The position numbers and the translations under genes were made by a program. Below are positions 8,837 to 16,993 of a stretch of DNA of 39,946 nt, one piece after another. Position 1 is the first letter of the stretch, and every line of letters starts with the position of its first letter. This stretch comes from Syntrophus aciditrophicus. GTDB taxonomy: Bacteria > Desulfobacterota > Syntrophia > Syntrophales > UBA8958. The DNA lies in the NCBI GenBank assembly GCA_020718905.1, contig DYRD01000002.1:1-39946 (forward strand), given 5' to 3'. The notes under the pieces were generated by a model. It did no database searches. It worked only from the letters and a program-made list of their open reading frames with translations, and was not told where the DNA came from.

Positions 8837-8876
8837 CGTTTGCATGCCCTGTAGCTTGCCGTAGGGTATGCAAACG
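8837..8876. promoter_or_regulatory. Inverted-repeat candidate operator between TrmB and SMP-30 genes
   Basis: Two 14-base arms, CGTTTGCATGCCCT (8837-8850) and AGGGTATGCAAACG (8863-8876), are reverse complements at 13 of 14 positions with a 12-base spacer. Outer parts contain TTTGCAT/ATGCAAA. The site lies in the 356-bp gap between two divergent genes and has no T-run after it, so it looks like an operator rather than a terminator. The TrmB regulator encoded next to it is the obvious candidate ligand, which is an inference. A second small hairpin (TGCCGCC/GGCGGCA) lies near 8916-8932. The rest of 8644-8999 shows nothing recognisable. Confidence 0.55.
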
Positions 8877-8999
8877 AAATATCTCTCCGTGAGCATCTAA
8901 GTTTCTCCGCGGCGTGCCGCCGAGGGCGGCAAGACGATGCTTTTCCCGGGCGCTAAAGAATCTACGGGAAGGGCTTTTTGATTTTTTGAGAGGTGTGCC

Positions 9000-9821
9000 G
9001 TGGCGAAGAACCCGCTGATGGGATTTCAAGTCGAGCGATCCGAAATCAGATATGTAGGCCATGATCTGCAGCGCCCGGAATGTATTCTCGCCGAGCCGGA
9101 CGGCACCCTGTGGACTGCCGATGCCCGGGGAGGAGTGATGAAGATCACACCAGACGGAAGGCAGGAAATTATAACTCAGGCCTTCGCGTCCGCCTTCCAG
9201 GAAACGGCTGATGAGGCGAGCCGCTTCACCCAGGGGACATTGCCCAATGGATTGGCCTTTGCGGAAAACGGTGATATTTTAATTTCCAATTTTGGTACGG
9301 ACCTGCTCGAACTCATGAAGCGCGACGGGACAACGAGAACTCTCCACGACCGTATTGACGGGCAACCTATCGGCAAGGTGAATTTTGTCCTGAGGGATCG
9401 CAAAAACAGGTGCTGGTTAACCGTTTCCACCCGCATCCAAAACTGGATGCAGGCGATGAATCCCAAGGTGGCCGACGGATATATCGCCCTGGCGGATGAA
9501 AAAGGGATCAGGATCGTCGCCGATGGATTTCGGTTCACCAATGAAATCCGCCTCGATGCCGCGGAAGAATATCTGTATGTCGTCGAAACCACCGGGCAGT
9601 GTATCTCCCGCATGAAGGTGAGGGCAGACGGCTCTTTGTCGCAGCGGGAGATTTTCGGACCTTCCAGACTGGGCCGGTTCGGCTTCCCCGACGGCATTGC
9701 CTTCGACGCCTGCGGGAATTTATGGGGAACCCTGGTAATGGCGGACCAGCTCTTCTTTCTGACCCCCGCCGGGGAGTTTCACATTATTCTTGATGATGGG
9801 AATATGGTCCACTGGCGGTAA
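9000..9821 (+). CDS. SMP-30/gluconolactonase/LRE-family protein, probably C-terminally shortened
   Basis: Beta-propeller hydrolase family acting on lactones. Start is GTG 9000. The four usual metal-site positions can be matched: glutamate in RPECILAEPDG, asparagine in GKVNFVLRDRKNRCW, asparagine in FTNEIRLDAAEEYLYV and aspartate in FPDGIAFDACGNLW. At 273 residues it is shorter than the roughly 300-residue family members I would expect. It stops after DDGNMVHWR, whereas DDGN normally precedes a further blade and family members often end in a histidine-tryptophan motif. An internal deletion that joined DDGN to the natural C-terminus, or a premature stop followed by remnants (9822-10073), would each explain this. 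It is divergent from the TrmB operon and may act in the same pathway as a lactonase. Confidence 0.78.
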   Translation: MAKNPLMGFQVERSEIRYVGHDLQRPECILAEPDGTLWTADARGGVMKITPDGRQEIITQAFASAFQETADEASRFTQGTLPNGLAFAENGDILISNFGTDLLELMKRDGTTRTLHDRIDGQPIGKVNFVLRDRKNRCWLTVSTRIQNWMQAMNPKVADGYIALADEKGIRIVADGFRFTNEIRLDAAEEYLYVVETTGQCISRMKVRADGSLSQREIFGPSRLGRFGFPDGIAFDACGNLWGTLVMADQLFFLTPAGEFHIILDDGNMVHWR

Positions 9822-10119
9822 AATAGGAATCTGCCGATAAATATCCGCGTCACGGGAACGATATCGCGCTTATGAGGATTACCCAAGGTCTTGACGCGAT
9901 TGCCGGCCGAGGGGTTCGTAGACCTGTACATGGTTTATCTGTCTGGCAACAGTCTCATCGCCGACATCGCAAGGGTCCACCTTCAGGGTCGACTTAAGCA
10001 CCGCTTGATATGTCATCTCGGAGATGAGGAGCATGTCCGGCATGGCGATTGTCGTCTTTGCTTGCCGAAATAATTATTTCTCGTAGGCAGGGGCGCCGGT
10101 TGTATGTTAAGGAGCCCCC
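9822..10119 (+). other. Non-coding spacer with possible remnant of the SMP-30 C-terminal blade
   Basis: In the same frame as the SMP-30 gene, after two stops, the segment 9912-9985 reads GFVDLYMVYLSGNSLIADIA. This loosely resembles the GPDL-TVY-GSL-G segment of the last propeller blade. No ribosome-binding site or convincing start precedes it, so it is not called as a gene. The only other recognisable element is AAGGAG at about 10109-10114, which serves the next gene. Confidence 0.3.
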
Positions 10120-10857
10120 ATGGAAAAGCCGACAGGATCGGAAAAACGAGTAAAAACGGCCTTTATTCTCGGGGCGGGGCTGGGGACGCGCCTGATGCCG
10201 CTGACCCGGGAATGTCCCAAACCGCTCTTGCCCCTGCGGGGCCGTCCGATTATCACCTACGCCATGGACCATCTCAGGAAAGCGGGGATCGAGCGGTTTA
10301 TCATCAATACCCACCACCGTGCCGAGGTATATGGGCAAGTATTCCCGGGCCATGCATGGTGCGGCGTTCCGATCATATTCCGCCATGAGCCGGACCTCCT
10401 TGATACGGGGGGAGGATTGAAGAACATAGAAGAACTGCTCGATGACGGCGAGACCCTAATGGTCTACAACGGCGATATCCTGACTGATATTCCCCTCGCG
10501 GAGCTGGTGGACCATCATTTCCGGGCCGGGAAGGAGGCGAGCCTCGCCCTCCGGAGTTCTGGTGAGCCCCGGAATGTGAATCTTGATGCCGGAGGAGCCA
10601 TCTGCGATTTCCGCCGGGTCCTGGGCAGGCCCGGGGTGCGGGCCTGCCCTTTCACGGGGATTTACATCATCGAAAAAACACTCCTGAAAAGGATACGACG
10701 AGGGGTCAAACAGGATATCATCCCCGTATTCATAGACATGATCCGGGAGGAGCCGGGAGCCGTGGCGGGAATCGTGATCGACGCCGGGCAGTGGACCGAT
10801 ATCGGAACTCCGGAGAGCTACGCCGGGCTGAACGAAGCGGCATCCCCCTTACGATGA
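10120..10857 (+). CDS. MurU-like sugar-1-phosphate nucleotidyltransferase
   Basis: A 245-residue GT-A-fold nucleotidyltransferase that activates a sugar 1-phosphate with an NTP. The signature ILGAGLGTRLMPLTRECPKPLLP (about residues 16-38) gives the nucleotide-binding loop and catalytic lysine, LMVYNGDILTD supplies the metal-binding aspartate, and WTDIGTPESY is the typical C-terminal motif. Length and the adjoining kinase match MurU (MurNAc-1-phosphate uridylyltransferase) rather than the longer RmlA or GalU proteins. ATG 10120 follows AAGGAG at proper spacing. Its stop overlaps the kinase start (ATGA at 10854), so the two are translated together, as in the AmgK-MurU peptidoglycan recycling pair of Pseudomonas. 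Which sugar it uses cannot be told from sequence. Confidence 0.85.
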   Translation: MEKPTGSEKRVKTAFILGAGLGTRLMPLTRECPKPLLPLRGRPIITYAMDHLRKAGIERFIINTHHRAEVYGQVFPGHAWCGVPIIFRHEPDLLDTGGGLKNIEELLDDGETLMVYNGDILTDIPLAELVDHHFRAGKEASLALRSSGEPRNVNLDAGGAICDFRRVLGRPGVRACPFTGIYIIEKTLLKRIRRGVKQDIIPVFIDMIREEPGAVAGIVIDAGQWTDIGTPESYAGLNEAASPLR

Positions 10858-11882
10858 AGCTTATGGAAGACACATTTATCGCTTATGCCTGTACCATCCT
10901 CAATGTCGCGGAGGAAACGGCGGGACGAATGACGATCGAGGCGATTACGAAAGGCGGCTCGGACCGGTGCTTTTATCGCCTGTCGCTGCCAGATGGCAAA
11001 AGTTATCTGTTTATGGCCTATGGCCGCCACCAGGAGGAAAACGCCTACTGGGCGGACATTGCCGCTTTCCTTGCTGCCCTGGGGGTTTCCGTCCCGGCGG
11101 TTTACGGACCTGATCCGGAGCGGGGTTTCGTCCTCATGGAAGATCTCGGGGATCGGGAGCTCTGGTCCTACCGGCATGAACCCTGGGATGTCCGCCGCGA
11201 CCTGTACCGGAAGGTTCTGAAAAGAATCTCCCCCCTTCATGCCTTCGTTGGGTGTTCTCCCACCAAGGGAAAAAGGGGGGGGGCCGTAGCCATGTCACCC
11301 CCATTGCCCAAGACAATGAGGGGATATAACCGGGAACTCTACCGTTGGGAACACGAATATTTTCTCACGCAGTTTGTCGGGGACGTGTGCGGGATCACTC
11401 TTTCCGGGAGGGAAGGTGCTGTCCTGAAGGAGGAACTGGAGTCCCTGACTGGCCGGCTGCTGGTGACGGGGCCGCCTCTCGTCCATCGGGATCTTCAATC
11501 ACAGAATATCATGATCTGCAGGGGTGAGCCTGTTTTCATCGATTTTCAGGGCCTGCGCCCGGGGTCGCTTTTCTATGATCTCGGGTCCCTGCTGTGCGAC
11601 CCTTATGTCCCGCTTACGGCGGAGGAGCGGGAGGACCTCCTCCGCTATGCCTATGAGCTTCTGACCCTGGATATGGACTGGACCCGCTTCCGGGAAGGCT
11701 TCCTGGGCGGTTCCGCCCAGCGGCTCATGCAGGCCCTGGGAGCTTTTGGTTTTTTAGGGTTGAAGAAAGGGAAGGAAGGGTTTCTCACCCATATTCCCCG
11801 GGGAATTGAGAATCTGGGCAGTATGGCCGCCGCTTCCGGGCAGTTGCCCCATCTTTTGCAACTGGCGAGGAGATTGAAATGA
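10854..11882 (+). CDS. AmgK-like anomeric sugar kinase (aminoglycoside phosphotransferase fold)
   Basis: A 342-residue kinase of the APH fold. ATG 10854 overlaps the stop of the nucleotidyltransferase; upstream in-frame starts would lie inside that gene. Visible are [11 protein letters not shown] (glycine-rich loop), the ATP-binding hinge VLMEDLGD, the catalytic loop VHRDLQSQN (about 208-216) and the metal aspartate in FIDFQG. AmgK phosphorylates MurNAc and GlcNAc at C1, and MurU then makes the UDP-sugar; this gene pair fits that pathway. An unusual insert near residues 132-150 ([17 protein letters not shown]) is encoded by a stretch with a G9 run (11275-11283), and could be a low-complexity insertion or two compensating indels. 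Confidence 0.83.
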   Translation: MKLMEDTFIAYACTILNVAEETAGRMTIEAITKGGSDRCFYRLSLPDGKSYLFMAYGRHQEENAYWADIAAFLAALGVSVPAVYGPDPERGFVLMEDLGDRELWSYRHEPWDVRRDLYRKVLKRISPLHAFVGCSPTKGKRGGAVAMSPPLPKTMRGYNRELYRWEHEYFLTQFVGDVCGITLSGREGAVLKEELESLTGRLLVTGPPLVHRDLQSQNIMICRGEPVFIDFQGLRPGSLFYDLGSLLCDPYVPLTAEEREDLLRYAYELLTLDMDWTRFREGFLGGSAQRLMQALGAFGFLGLKKGKEGFLTHIPRGIENLGSMAAASGQLPHLLQLARRLK

Positions 11883-13345
11883 TTACCGTTGCTTTGTGCC
11901 GCAGCGACTATCGAGGGGCGGATCAAACCATTGAGCTCCTTAGCGCCTCGCCCCTTGTTGCCAGGATACTCGTCGTTCACGACGGCAATCCCCTGCCTGT
12001 CTGGCCGAAGTGTCAGCTAATCCGCGGTGATACCCTTGCCGCGGGATGGATTCTGGAGGCGGTCCTGAAAAAATCCCGCACTCGTTACCTCCTGATGATT
12101 ACGGGGGGAGCGGATATTGATCTTGGCCCGCGGACCCTGGCAAGACTCCTTGACGTCATGGGGACGACGGGAGCGGGAATGCTTTACAGCGACTATGAAG
12201 AAACGACGCCCGACGGCGCCCGCAAGGAGCGGCCCGTAAATGATTATCAATTGGGCAGTATCCGGGATGACTTTCATTTCGGCCCGGTACAATTATTTTC
12301 TACCCGTGCCGTCCGGCAGGCGCTCGCCGACAGCGGGCCCCTGCCGGTACTCAAATATGCCGCCCTGTATGATCTGCGCCTGAAGCTTTCCCTGCGTGCG
12401 CCCATTGTCCGACTTCCGGAGCGCCTTTACGGAACCTCGGTAATCCCGGAAAAGGGAAAGGGAGAAAAACATTTTGCCTATGTGGACCCCCGGAATCTGG
12501 CCTATCAGCAGGAGATGGAAATGGTTGCCTCAGAGCATCTGCGCCGCCTCGGGGCCTGGCTTGCACCATCATCCCGAAGATTGCCCGCCGATGGGGGGTC
12601 GTATCCCGTGGCGGCAAGCGTGGTAATCCCCGTCCGCAACCGGGAAAAAACCATTGCCGACGCCGTCCGTAGCGCCCTGGCCCAGGAGACGGATTTTGCC
12701 TTCAATGTCCTCGTGGTGGACAACCATTCCACCGACGCTACGGCTTCCGTCGTCTCGGAACGGGCACATAATTATCCTCCGGTGCGGCTCCTGGTCCCGG
12801 AGCGGCGGGATCTCGGCATCGGGGGCTGCTGGAACGAGGCCGTCTATTCTACTCATTGCGGTAAATATGCCGTTCAGCTCGATTCCGACGATCTCTACGG
12901 AGGTCCGAAGACCCTGCAACAGATAGTAGCTATGCTGGGGAGGGGACGCTGTGCCGCTGTCATCGGATCCTACTCCCTCGTGGACGGCAAGGGGGCGGAG
13001 ATACCCCCCGGCCTTGTGGACCATCGGGAATGGACGGACGGGAACGGTCGGAACAACGCCCTGCGGGTGAACGGTTTCGGCGCCCCCCGGGCTTTCCGGA
13101 CAGACATCCTCCGCCGCTCGGGCGGGTTTCCGAACGTGAGTTACGGAGAGGATTACGCCGCCTGCCTTAGAATATCAAGGGATTACCGTATCGGCCGGAT
13201 CTACGATAGCCTGTACCTGTGCCGGCGTTGGGAAGGCAACACCGACGCCGCCCTCTCCGTAGAGAGGATTAATGGGAACGACGCTTACAAAGACAGGCTC
13301 CGGAGCCTGGAGATCATGGCCAGACAAAAAATGACGGCTTCGTAA
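11879..13345 (+). CDS. Family 2 glycosyltransferase with an extra N-terminal domain
   Basis: A 488-residue protein whose ATG overlaps the kinase stop. Residues about 244-480 form a GT-A glycosyltransferase of family 2: [29 protein letters not shown], the DxD-type metal motif QLDSDD (about 332-337) and a [11 protein letters not shown] acceptor-side motif. The first 220 residues form a second, more divergent GT-A-like region (VHDGNPLPV, then [14 protein letters not shown] and MLYSDYEE). No signal peptide or membrane helix is seen, so it should be cytoplasmic or peripheral. The last four residues (MTAS) and the stop come from the dispersed repeat at 13333-13456, so the original C-terminus may have been different. 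Donor and acceptor are unknown; the context suggests a sugar activated by the two upstream enzymes. Confidence 0.85.
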   Translation: MITVALCRSDYRGADQTIELLSASPLVARILVVHDGNPLPVWPKCQLIRGDTLAAGWILEAVLKKSRTRYLLMITGGADIDLGPRTLARLLDVMGTTGAGMLYSDYEETTPDGARKERPVNDYQLGSIRDDFHFGPVQLFSTRAVRQALADSGPLPVLKYAALYDLRLKLSLRAPIVRLPERLYGTSVIPEKGKGEKHFAYVDPRNLAYQQEMEMVASEHLRRLGAWLAPSSRRLPADGGSYPVAASVVIPVRNREKTIADAVRSALAQETDFAFNVLVVDNHSTDATASVVSERAHNYPPVRLLVPERRDLGIGGCWNEAVYSTHCGKYAVQLDSDDLYGGPKTLQQIVAMLGRGRCAAVIGSYSLVDGKGAEIPPGLVDHREWTDGNGRNNALRVNGFGAPRAFRTDILRRSGGFPNVSYGEDYAACLRISRDYRIGRIYDSLYLCRRWEGNTDAALSVERINGNDAYKDRLRSLEIMARQKMTAS

Positions 13346-13456
13346 AAAGTCCGGAGGCGATGTTGCGCCTTATCCTTCGTCACTGCGGCGTACGCCGAAT
13401 GCGCCTCATGATTCAAGATTTGCTGCCTTGCCTGCGGATATTTTTACGGAGCCGTC
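13333..13456 (+). repeat. Dispersed 124-bp repeat with terminal inverted repeats, copy 1
   Basis: The element starts GACGGCTTCGTAAAAAG and ends with the reverse complement of a near-identical sequence (TTTTTACGGAGCCGTC), giving imperfect terminal inverted repeats of about 17 bases. A second copy lies at 26971-27096 in the opposite orientation and shares the internal block at 13372-13394 exactly. It has no coding capacity, so it resembles a non-autonomous miniature element or REP-like repeat. It overlaps the end of the glycosyltransferase gene and supplies its stop codon. I recall similar sequences in Syntrophus-type genomes but cannot confirm that here. Confidence 0.75.
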
Positions 13457-13500
13457 GCTTATGACCGATTTCTCAACTTTTAAGGGTACATCAAACAAGA

Positions 13501-14535
13501 ATGAGGGGTGACGATTTGGAAACAGGGGATTATTTGCTAGCACCGGAGAGGATATGGAGCGAATATGACGGCGTTCCAGGGGGGATATCCCTACCCGCCA
13601 TGTGCGGGGAGCTTTTTTCTCAACAGATCTTTAACTGGCAGGAGTTCGCCGTCGCCCATATGGCTATGAAAGGGGCCTGGCTCCGGGAGCTGACCTCCGG
13701 GCCGCACACCCTCCTGGTCCAGTTCAATCAGGGCCGGACCATCAGCGCCACCGCCGCCCTTGGTGCGGAAACCGTCAGCAAACGTCCCTGTTTTCTCTGT
13801 GTCCACCATCTGCCGGCGGCCCAGAAGGCGGTCCTTTACCGCAAGAGCTTTCTCATTCTTGTCAATCCCTTCCCGATCTTTTCACCCCATTATACCGTCG
13901 TCAACGTTAACCACGAGCCCCAGGAACTCGCCGGACATCTCGGCGCCCTACTGGCCCTGTCCCATGACCTGGGACCGGCCTTCACGGTCTTTTACAATGG
14001 CCCCCGCTGTGGCGCTTCCGCCCCGGATCATCATCACTTTCAGGTCTGCCCGGCGGGAATGATCCCGGCCGAAAAGGCTTGGGAAGCAGCAGGAAGGGAT
14101 ATCCTGCCCATGGATCGGGAGGGCTTGTCCTTCGGCGTGCTGAGGTTGCCGGGGAGAATCTCCCTAGTCATGGAAGGAAGCGTCCCGGATGCCTTGGAGG
14201 CATTCCTGAGGCGGCTGATCGTGACGATGGGAGAGGTCATGGGCAGCGCGGAAGAGCCCATGCTCAATCTCATCTGTATGCAAAAAGATGGGAAGTTGCG
14301 GCTCCTCCTTTTCCCCCGCCGGAAACATCGCCCTGAAGCCTATTATCGGGAAGGGGAAAAAAGCGTCCTCGTAACCCCCGGGGCCGTGGAAATGGGCGGC
14401 TTGCTCATCACGATCCGGGAGGAGGATTTCCTCAAAATGACCCCTGTCCTTGCCGAGGAGATCTATGGAGATGTATCCCTGCCGCCGGAGCTGATCGAAG
14501 AAATCGTAAGACATGTACGGAGGGATCGGGCATGA
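13501..14535 (+). CDS. DUF4922 HIT-like nucleotidyltransferase/phosphorylase
   Basis: A 344-residue member of the DUF4922 family, related to the HIT superfamily enzymes galactose-1-phosphate uridylyltransferase, Ap4A phosphorylase and GDP-hexose phosphorylase. The active-site triad segment is DHHHFQVCP (about 176-184), preceded by an early CFLC cysteine pair (about 97-100) and by a domain containing FPIFSPHYTVVNVNHEPQ. ATG 13501 lacks a good ribosome-binding site; TTG 13516 has AGGGG 8 bases upstream and is a real alternative. The stop overlaps the ATG of the M15 peptidase. Such enzymes move a nucleotidyl group to or from a sugar phosphate, so it may complement the MurU-like enzyme. No specific reaction is established for the family as far as I know. 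Confidence 0.8.
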   Translation: MRGDDLETGDYLLAPERIWSEYDGVPGGISLPAMCGELFSQQIFNWQEFAVAHMAMKGAWLRELTSGPHTLLVQFNQGRTISATAALGAETVSKRPCFLCVHHLPAAQKAVLYRKSFLILVNPFPIFSPHYTVVNVNHEPQELAGHLGALLALSHDLGPAFTVFYNGPRCGASAPDHHHFQVCPAGMIPAEKAWEAAGRDILPMDREGLSFGVLRLPGRISLVMEGSVPDALEAFLRRLIVTMGEVMGSAEEPMLNLICMQKDGKLRLLLFPRRKHRPEAYYREGEKSVLVTPGAVEMGGLLITIREEDFLKMTPVLAEEIYGDVSLPPELIEEIVRHVRRDRA

Positions 14536-15104
14536 CACCGGGGCAACATGGCACCGCGCCCATTATGGACAGCCGGATGACTCTCCGGGAGGCCCTGGAA
14601 GGGACCGGGGCCCCCACCGACGTCGTGGGGGCGCTATGGTTGGAGGATGTCCGTTATTATTCCTTTGACGGGGTGCTCCACCAGGGGCAGTTGGTGGTTC
14701 ATAAGGATGTCCGGAATGATATAGGGGAGATTTTCCGGAGTATGGAAAGGTTGAGGTTTCCCGTCATAAGGCCGTTCCCATCGTTGCCTATGGCTGGTCG
14801 GACGATGCCTCCATGGCCGATGACAACACCTCCGCTTTCAACTACCGGAGAGTGGTGGGGACAAAAAGGCTCTCTCGTCACGCCTGCGGCCTGGCCGTGG
14901 ACATCAACCCCGTCCGGAATCCAAGTAGTCTATAACAGCGGCCGGATATCACCTCCGGGCGCTGTTTACCGGCCCGGCGACCCCGGCGTGCTGACGGCCG
15001 ATCACCCCGTCGTGGTGGAATTCCTCCGGAGGGGCTGGCAGTGGGGGGGCAACTTCAAGTCCATGAAGGACTATCATCACTTCGACAGGATCATGGCGAG
15101 GTAG
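14532..15104 (+). pseudogene. M15-family D-Ala-D-Ala/L-Ala-D-Glu peptidase, two compensating frameshifts
   Basis: Peptidoglycan-cleaving zinc peptidase of the M15 (VanY/CwlK-like) type, about 190 residues. The start ATG 14532 overlaps the DUF4922 stop and has ACGGAGG upstream. The first 75 residues are in frame. From about 14771 the true sequence continues one frame over as HKAVPIVAYGWSDDASM, then NYRRVV and the zinc motif SRHACGLAVDINP, and returns to the first frame near 14930 (YNSGRISPP, then the second zinc segment GWQWGG and DYHHFD). The first shift needs one extra C near CCCGTCATAAG, the second one base fewer near AGTAGTC. As the sequence stands, the central catalytic segment is replaced by a proline-rich stretch. 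No signal peptide is evident. It ends the sugar cluster and overlaps the convergent CYTH gene by 28 bp. Confidence 0.75.
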
Positions 15105-15592
15105 GTCCGGGGTTCGGACGCCCTAATTCCCAGTTTTTCTGCCAGGGCAAGGATTTCCTGTTCAATAAGTTCTTTGTTCTCCCCCATCTTTTCCAGTTCT
15201 ATAAAGCTTCCCAGTCCCAAGACGTCATCGAGACAGATTACGGTGTCCGCCAGATAGAAGACGGACCGTGTTTTTTCAACCCTGCCGACGGGACGGAAGC
15301 CCAATCTCTCCAATATGGAGGAAATCGTTACGTAATCACCGATCTCCGTTTCCGCTTCAAAGTGGATCTTGGCCGTTCCTGCCATCCTTGGTCCTTTGTA
15401 GGTAATGCGGCCTTGGCCGTTTGTCATCCGTAGGCGCAGGGCTTCGTTGGTCCGGCCAAAATCACGGACCGGATGTTGATAATAAAGATCCTTTTCCTGG
15501 AGGATCGGTCCCGCCATGGCCCCTACCTGTCTGAGGAGATCCTTCATGGCATGTGGATCGGTGAGGACCGCCTTGATTTCAATTTCGAGCAT
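15077..15592 (-). CDS. CYTH-domain protein (CyaB-type class IV adenylate cyclase or tripolyphosphatase)
   Basis: A 171-residue CYTH protein, which binds triphosphorylated substrates in a beta-barrel tunnel. The N-terminal metal motif ExExK appears as EIEIKA (residues 3-8), followed by ALRLR, ITYKGP and the acidic FIELEKMG. This arrangement is the CyaB/CYTH pattern, but enzyme type (adenylate cyclase, thiamine triphosphatase or inorganic tripolyphosphatase) cannot be decided from sequence. It is a single gene on the minus strand, ATG at 15592, convergent with the M15 gene. Confidence 0.87.
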   Translation of the reverse strand: MLEIEIKAVLTDPHAMKDLLRQVGAMAGPILQEKDLYYQHPVRDFGRTNEALRLRMTNGQGRITYKGPRMAGTAKIHFEAETEIGDYVTISSILERLGFRPVGRVEKTRSVFYLADTVICLDDVLGLGSFIELEKMGENKELIEQEILALAEKLGIRASEPRTYLAMILSK

Positions 15593-15773
15593 TGTTGGTT
15601 ACGGTCAGCGCCGCCTCCTGATTCAGTAACGCCGTTAATATGATTACTAATAAGAAATATGTCAGTAAAATTACACAGTCGCAATTAATTAGCAAGGGTT
15701 TTCAAGTACGGGGCAGTTGACAATCAACGCCGGCATCCTAATCTTAGATGAAAGTATTTATGGGAGAGAAACG

Positions 15774-16862
15774 ATGAAGAAAATATTCCGTTGCTTATTC
15801 CTTATCCTTATCGGCCTGGCGATCGGTTGCCAGAGCGCCAATGGCGATAAACAGGAGGTTAAAAAAGTTATGGAGACGAACAATGGTCAGGTTAAAACGG
15901 CTACCTTCGCCGCCGGCTGCTTCTGGTGTGCCGAGGCCGATTTCGAAAAGGTTCCCGGGGTCGTGAAGGTGATTTCCGGATACACGGGGGGAACGAAGGA
16001 CAAGCCGACCTATGAGGAGGTGTCGGCGGGGAAAACCGGCCATGTGGAGGCCGTTCAGGTCTATTACGACCCGGAAAAGATTACCTACGAGCAGCTTCTC
16101 GACGCCTTCTGGCGCCATGTAGATCCTACCGACGGCGGGGGACAGTTCGCAGACCGGGGTTCCCAATATCGCAGCGTCATCTTTTATCATGATGACGAGC
16201 AGCGACAGGCCGCCGAGAAGTCAAAGGAGTCCCTGAACAAATCCGGGCGGTTCAATAAGCCGGTGACGACGGAGATCCTCCCCCTTGGCAAGTTCTATGA
16301 GGCGGAGGCCTATCATCAGGACTACTATCGGCATAATCCGTTGCGCTACAAGTATTACCGGCATGGGTCCGGTCGCGATCGGTTCTTGGAGAAAGTCTGG
16401 GGGAATGTCCAGGCTCCCCTGCCGGCGGCGAAAAAACAAGGGTACTCTCAACCGGATAAGGAATCGCTGAAGAAGAAATTGACGCCCCTGCAATATGAGG
16501 TCACCCAGAAAGAAGGCACCGAGCCGCCCTACCGGAATGAGTATTGGGACAACAAGGGGGAAGGCATCTATGTTGATATCGTCTCCGGCGAACCCCTTTT
16601 CAGTTCCCTGGACAAATATGATTCCGGGACGGGATGGCCGACTTTTACCAGGCCCTTGGAGCCCGCTAATATCAGGGAAAAGGAAGACCGGAAACTTTTT
16701 ACGAGCCGTACGGAAGTCCGGAGCCGTCAGGGGAATTCTCATCTGGGACATGTTTTCCCTGATGGACCGAAACCTACGGGTCAGCGGTATTGCATGAATT
16801 CGGCGGCCCTGCTGAGGGAATTGACCGGCGCGGAGATAAAAAGGCGACCCCAAGTGGCATAG
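15774..16862 (+). CDS. msrAB: Bifunctional methionine sulfoxide reductase MsrA-MsrB, lipoprotein
   Basis: Fused repair enzyme that reduces S- and R-methionine sulfoxide in proteins. ATG 15774 (MKKIFRCL) follows GGGAGAG; the upstream in-frame TTG at 15717 lacks support. A lipoprotein signal ends in the lipobox LAIGC near residue 19, so the enzyme is probably anchored outside the cytoplasm. The MsrA part carries [18 protein letters not shown] (catalytic cysteine about residue 48), and the MsrB part carries [22 protein letters not shown] and the catalytic RYCMNSAAL (about 339). The two zinc-binding CxxC pairs of many MsrB proteins are absent, as in PilB-type fusions. A thiol donor for the periplasmic enzyme is not encoded nearby. 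It fits the oxidant-defence theme of the window. Confidence 0.93.
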   Translation: MKKIFRCLFLILIGLAIGCQSANGDKQEVKKVMETNNGQVKTATFAAGCFWCAEADFEKVPGVVKVISGYTGGTKDKPTYEEVSAGKTGHVEAVQVYYDPEKITYEQLLDAFWRHVDPTDGGGQFADRGSQYRSVIFYHDDEQRQAAEKSKESLNKSGRFNKPVTTEILPLGKFYEAEAYHQDYYRHNPLRYKYYRHGSGRDRFLEKVWGNVQAPLPAAKKQGYSQPDKESLKKKLTPLQYEVTQKEGTEPPYRNEYWDNKGEGIYVDIVSGEPLFSSLDKYDSGTGWPTFTRPLEPANIREKEDRKLFTSRTEVRSRQGNSHLGHVFPDGPKPTGQRYCMNSAALLRELTGAEIKRRPQVA

Positions 16863-16993
16863 ACAATATGATAAGAAGCCTCTTTTTTACCGATCCGAAC
16901 AAGTACGATCTAAAACAAGATTGAAGTTGGGATTTGGGGGAATGTCAAGCGGTGGCAGGTCGGAATTGTAAACGATTTCGTCACAACATATAC

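Noticed and set aside
8730-9062. Minus-strand open frame across the divergent promoter region
   Set aside because: It overlaps the SMP-30 start and the inverted repeat, and its composition resembles no known protein.
15717-15738. TTGACA followed by TAATCT upstream of msrAB as a promoter
   Set aside because: The -10 box matches at only 3 of 6 positions with 16-base spacing, too weak to call.
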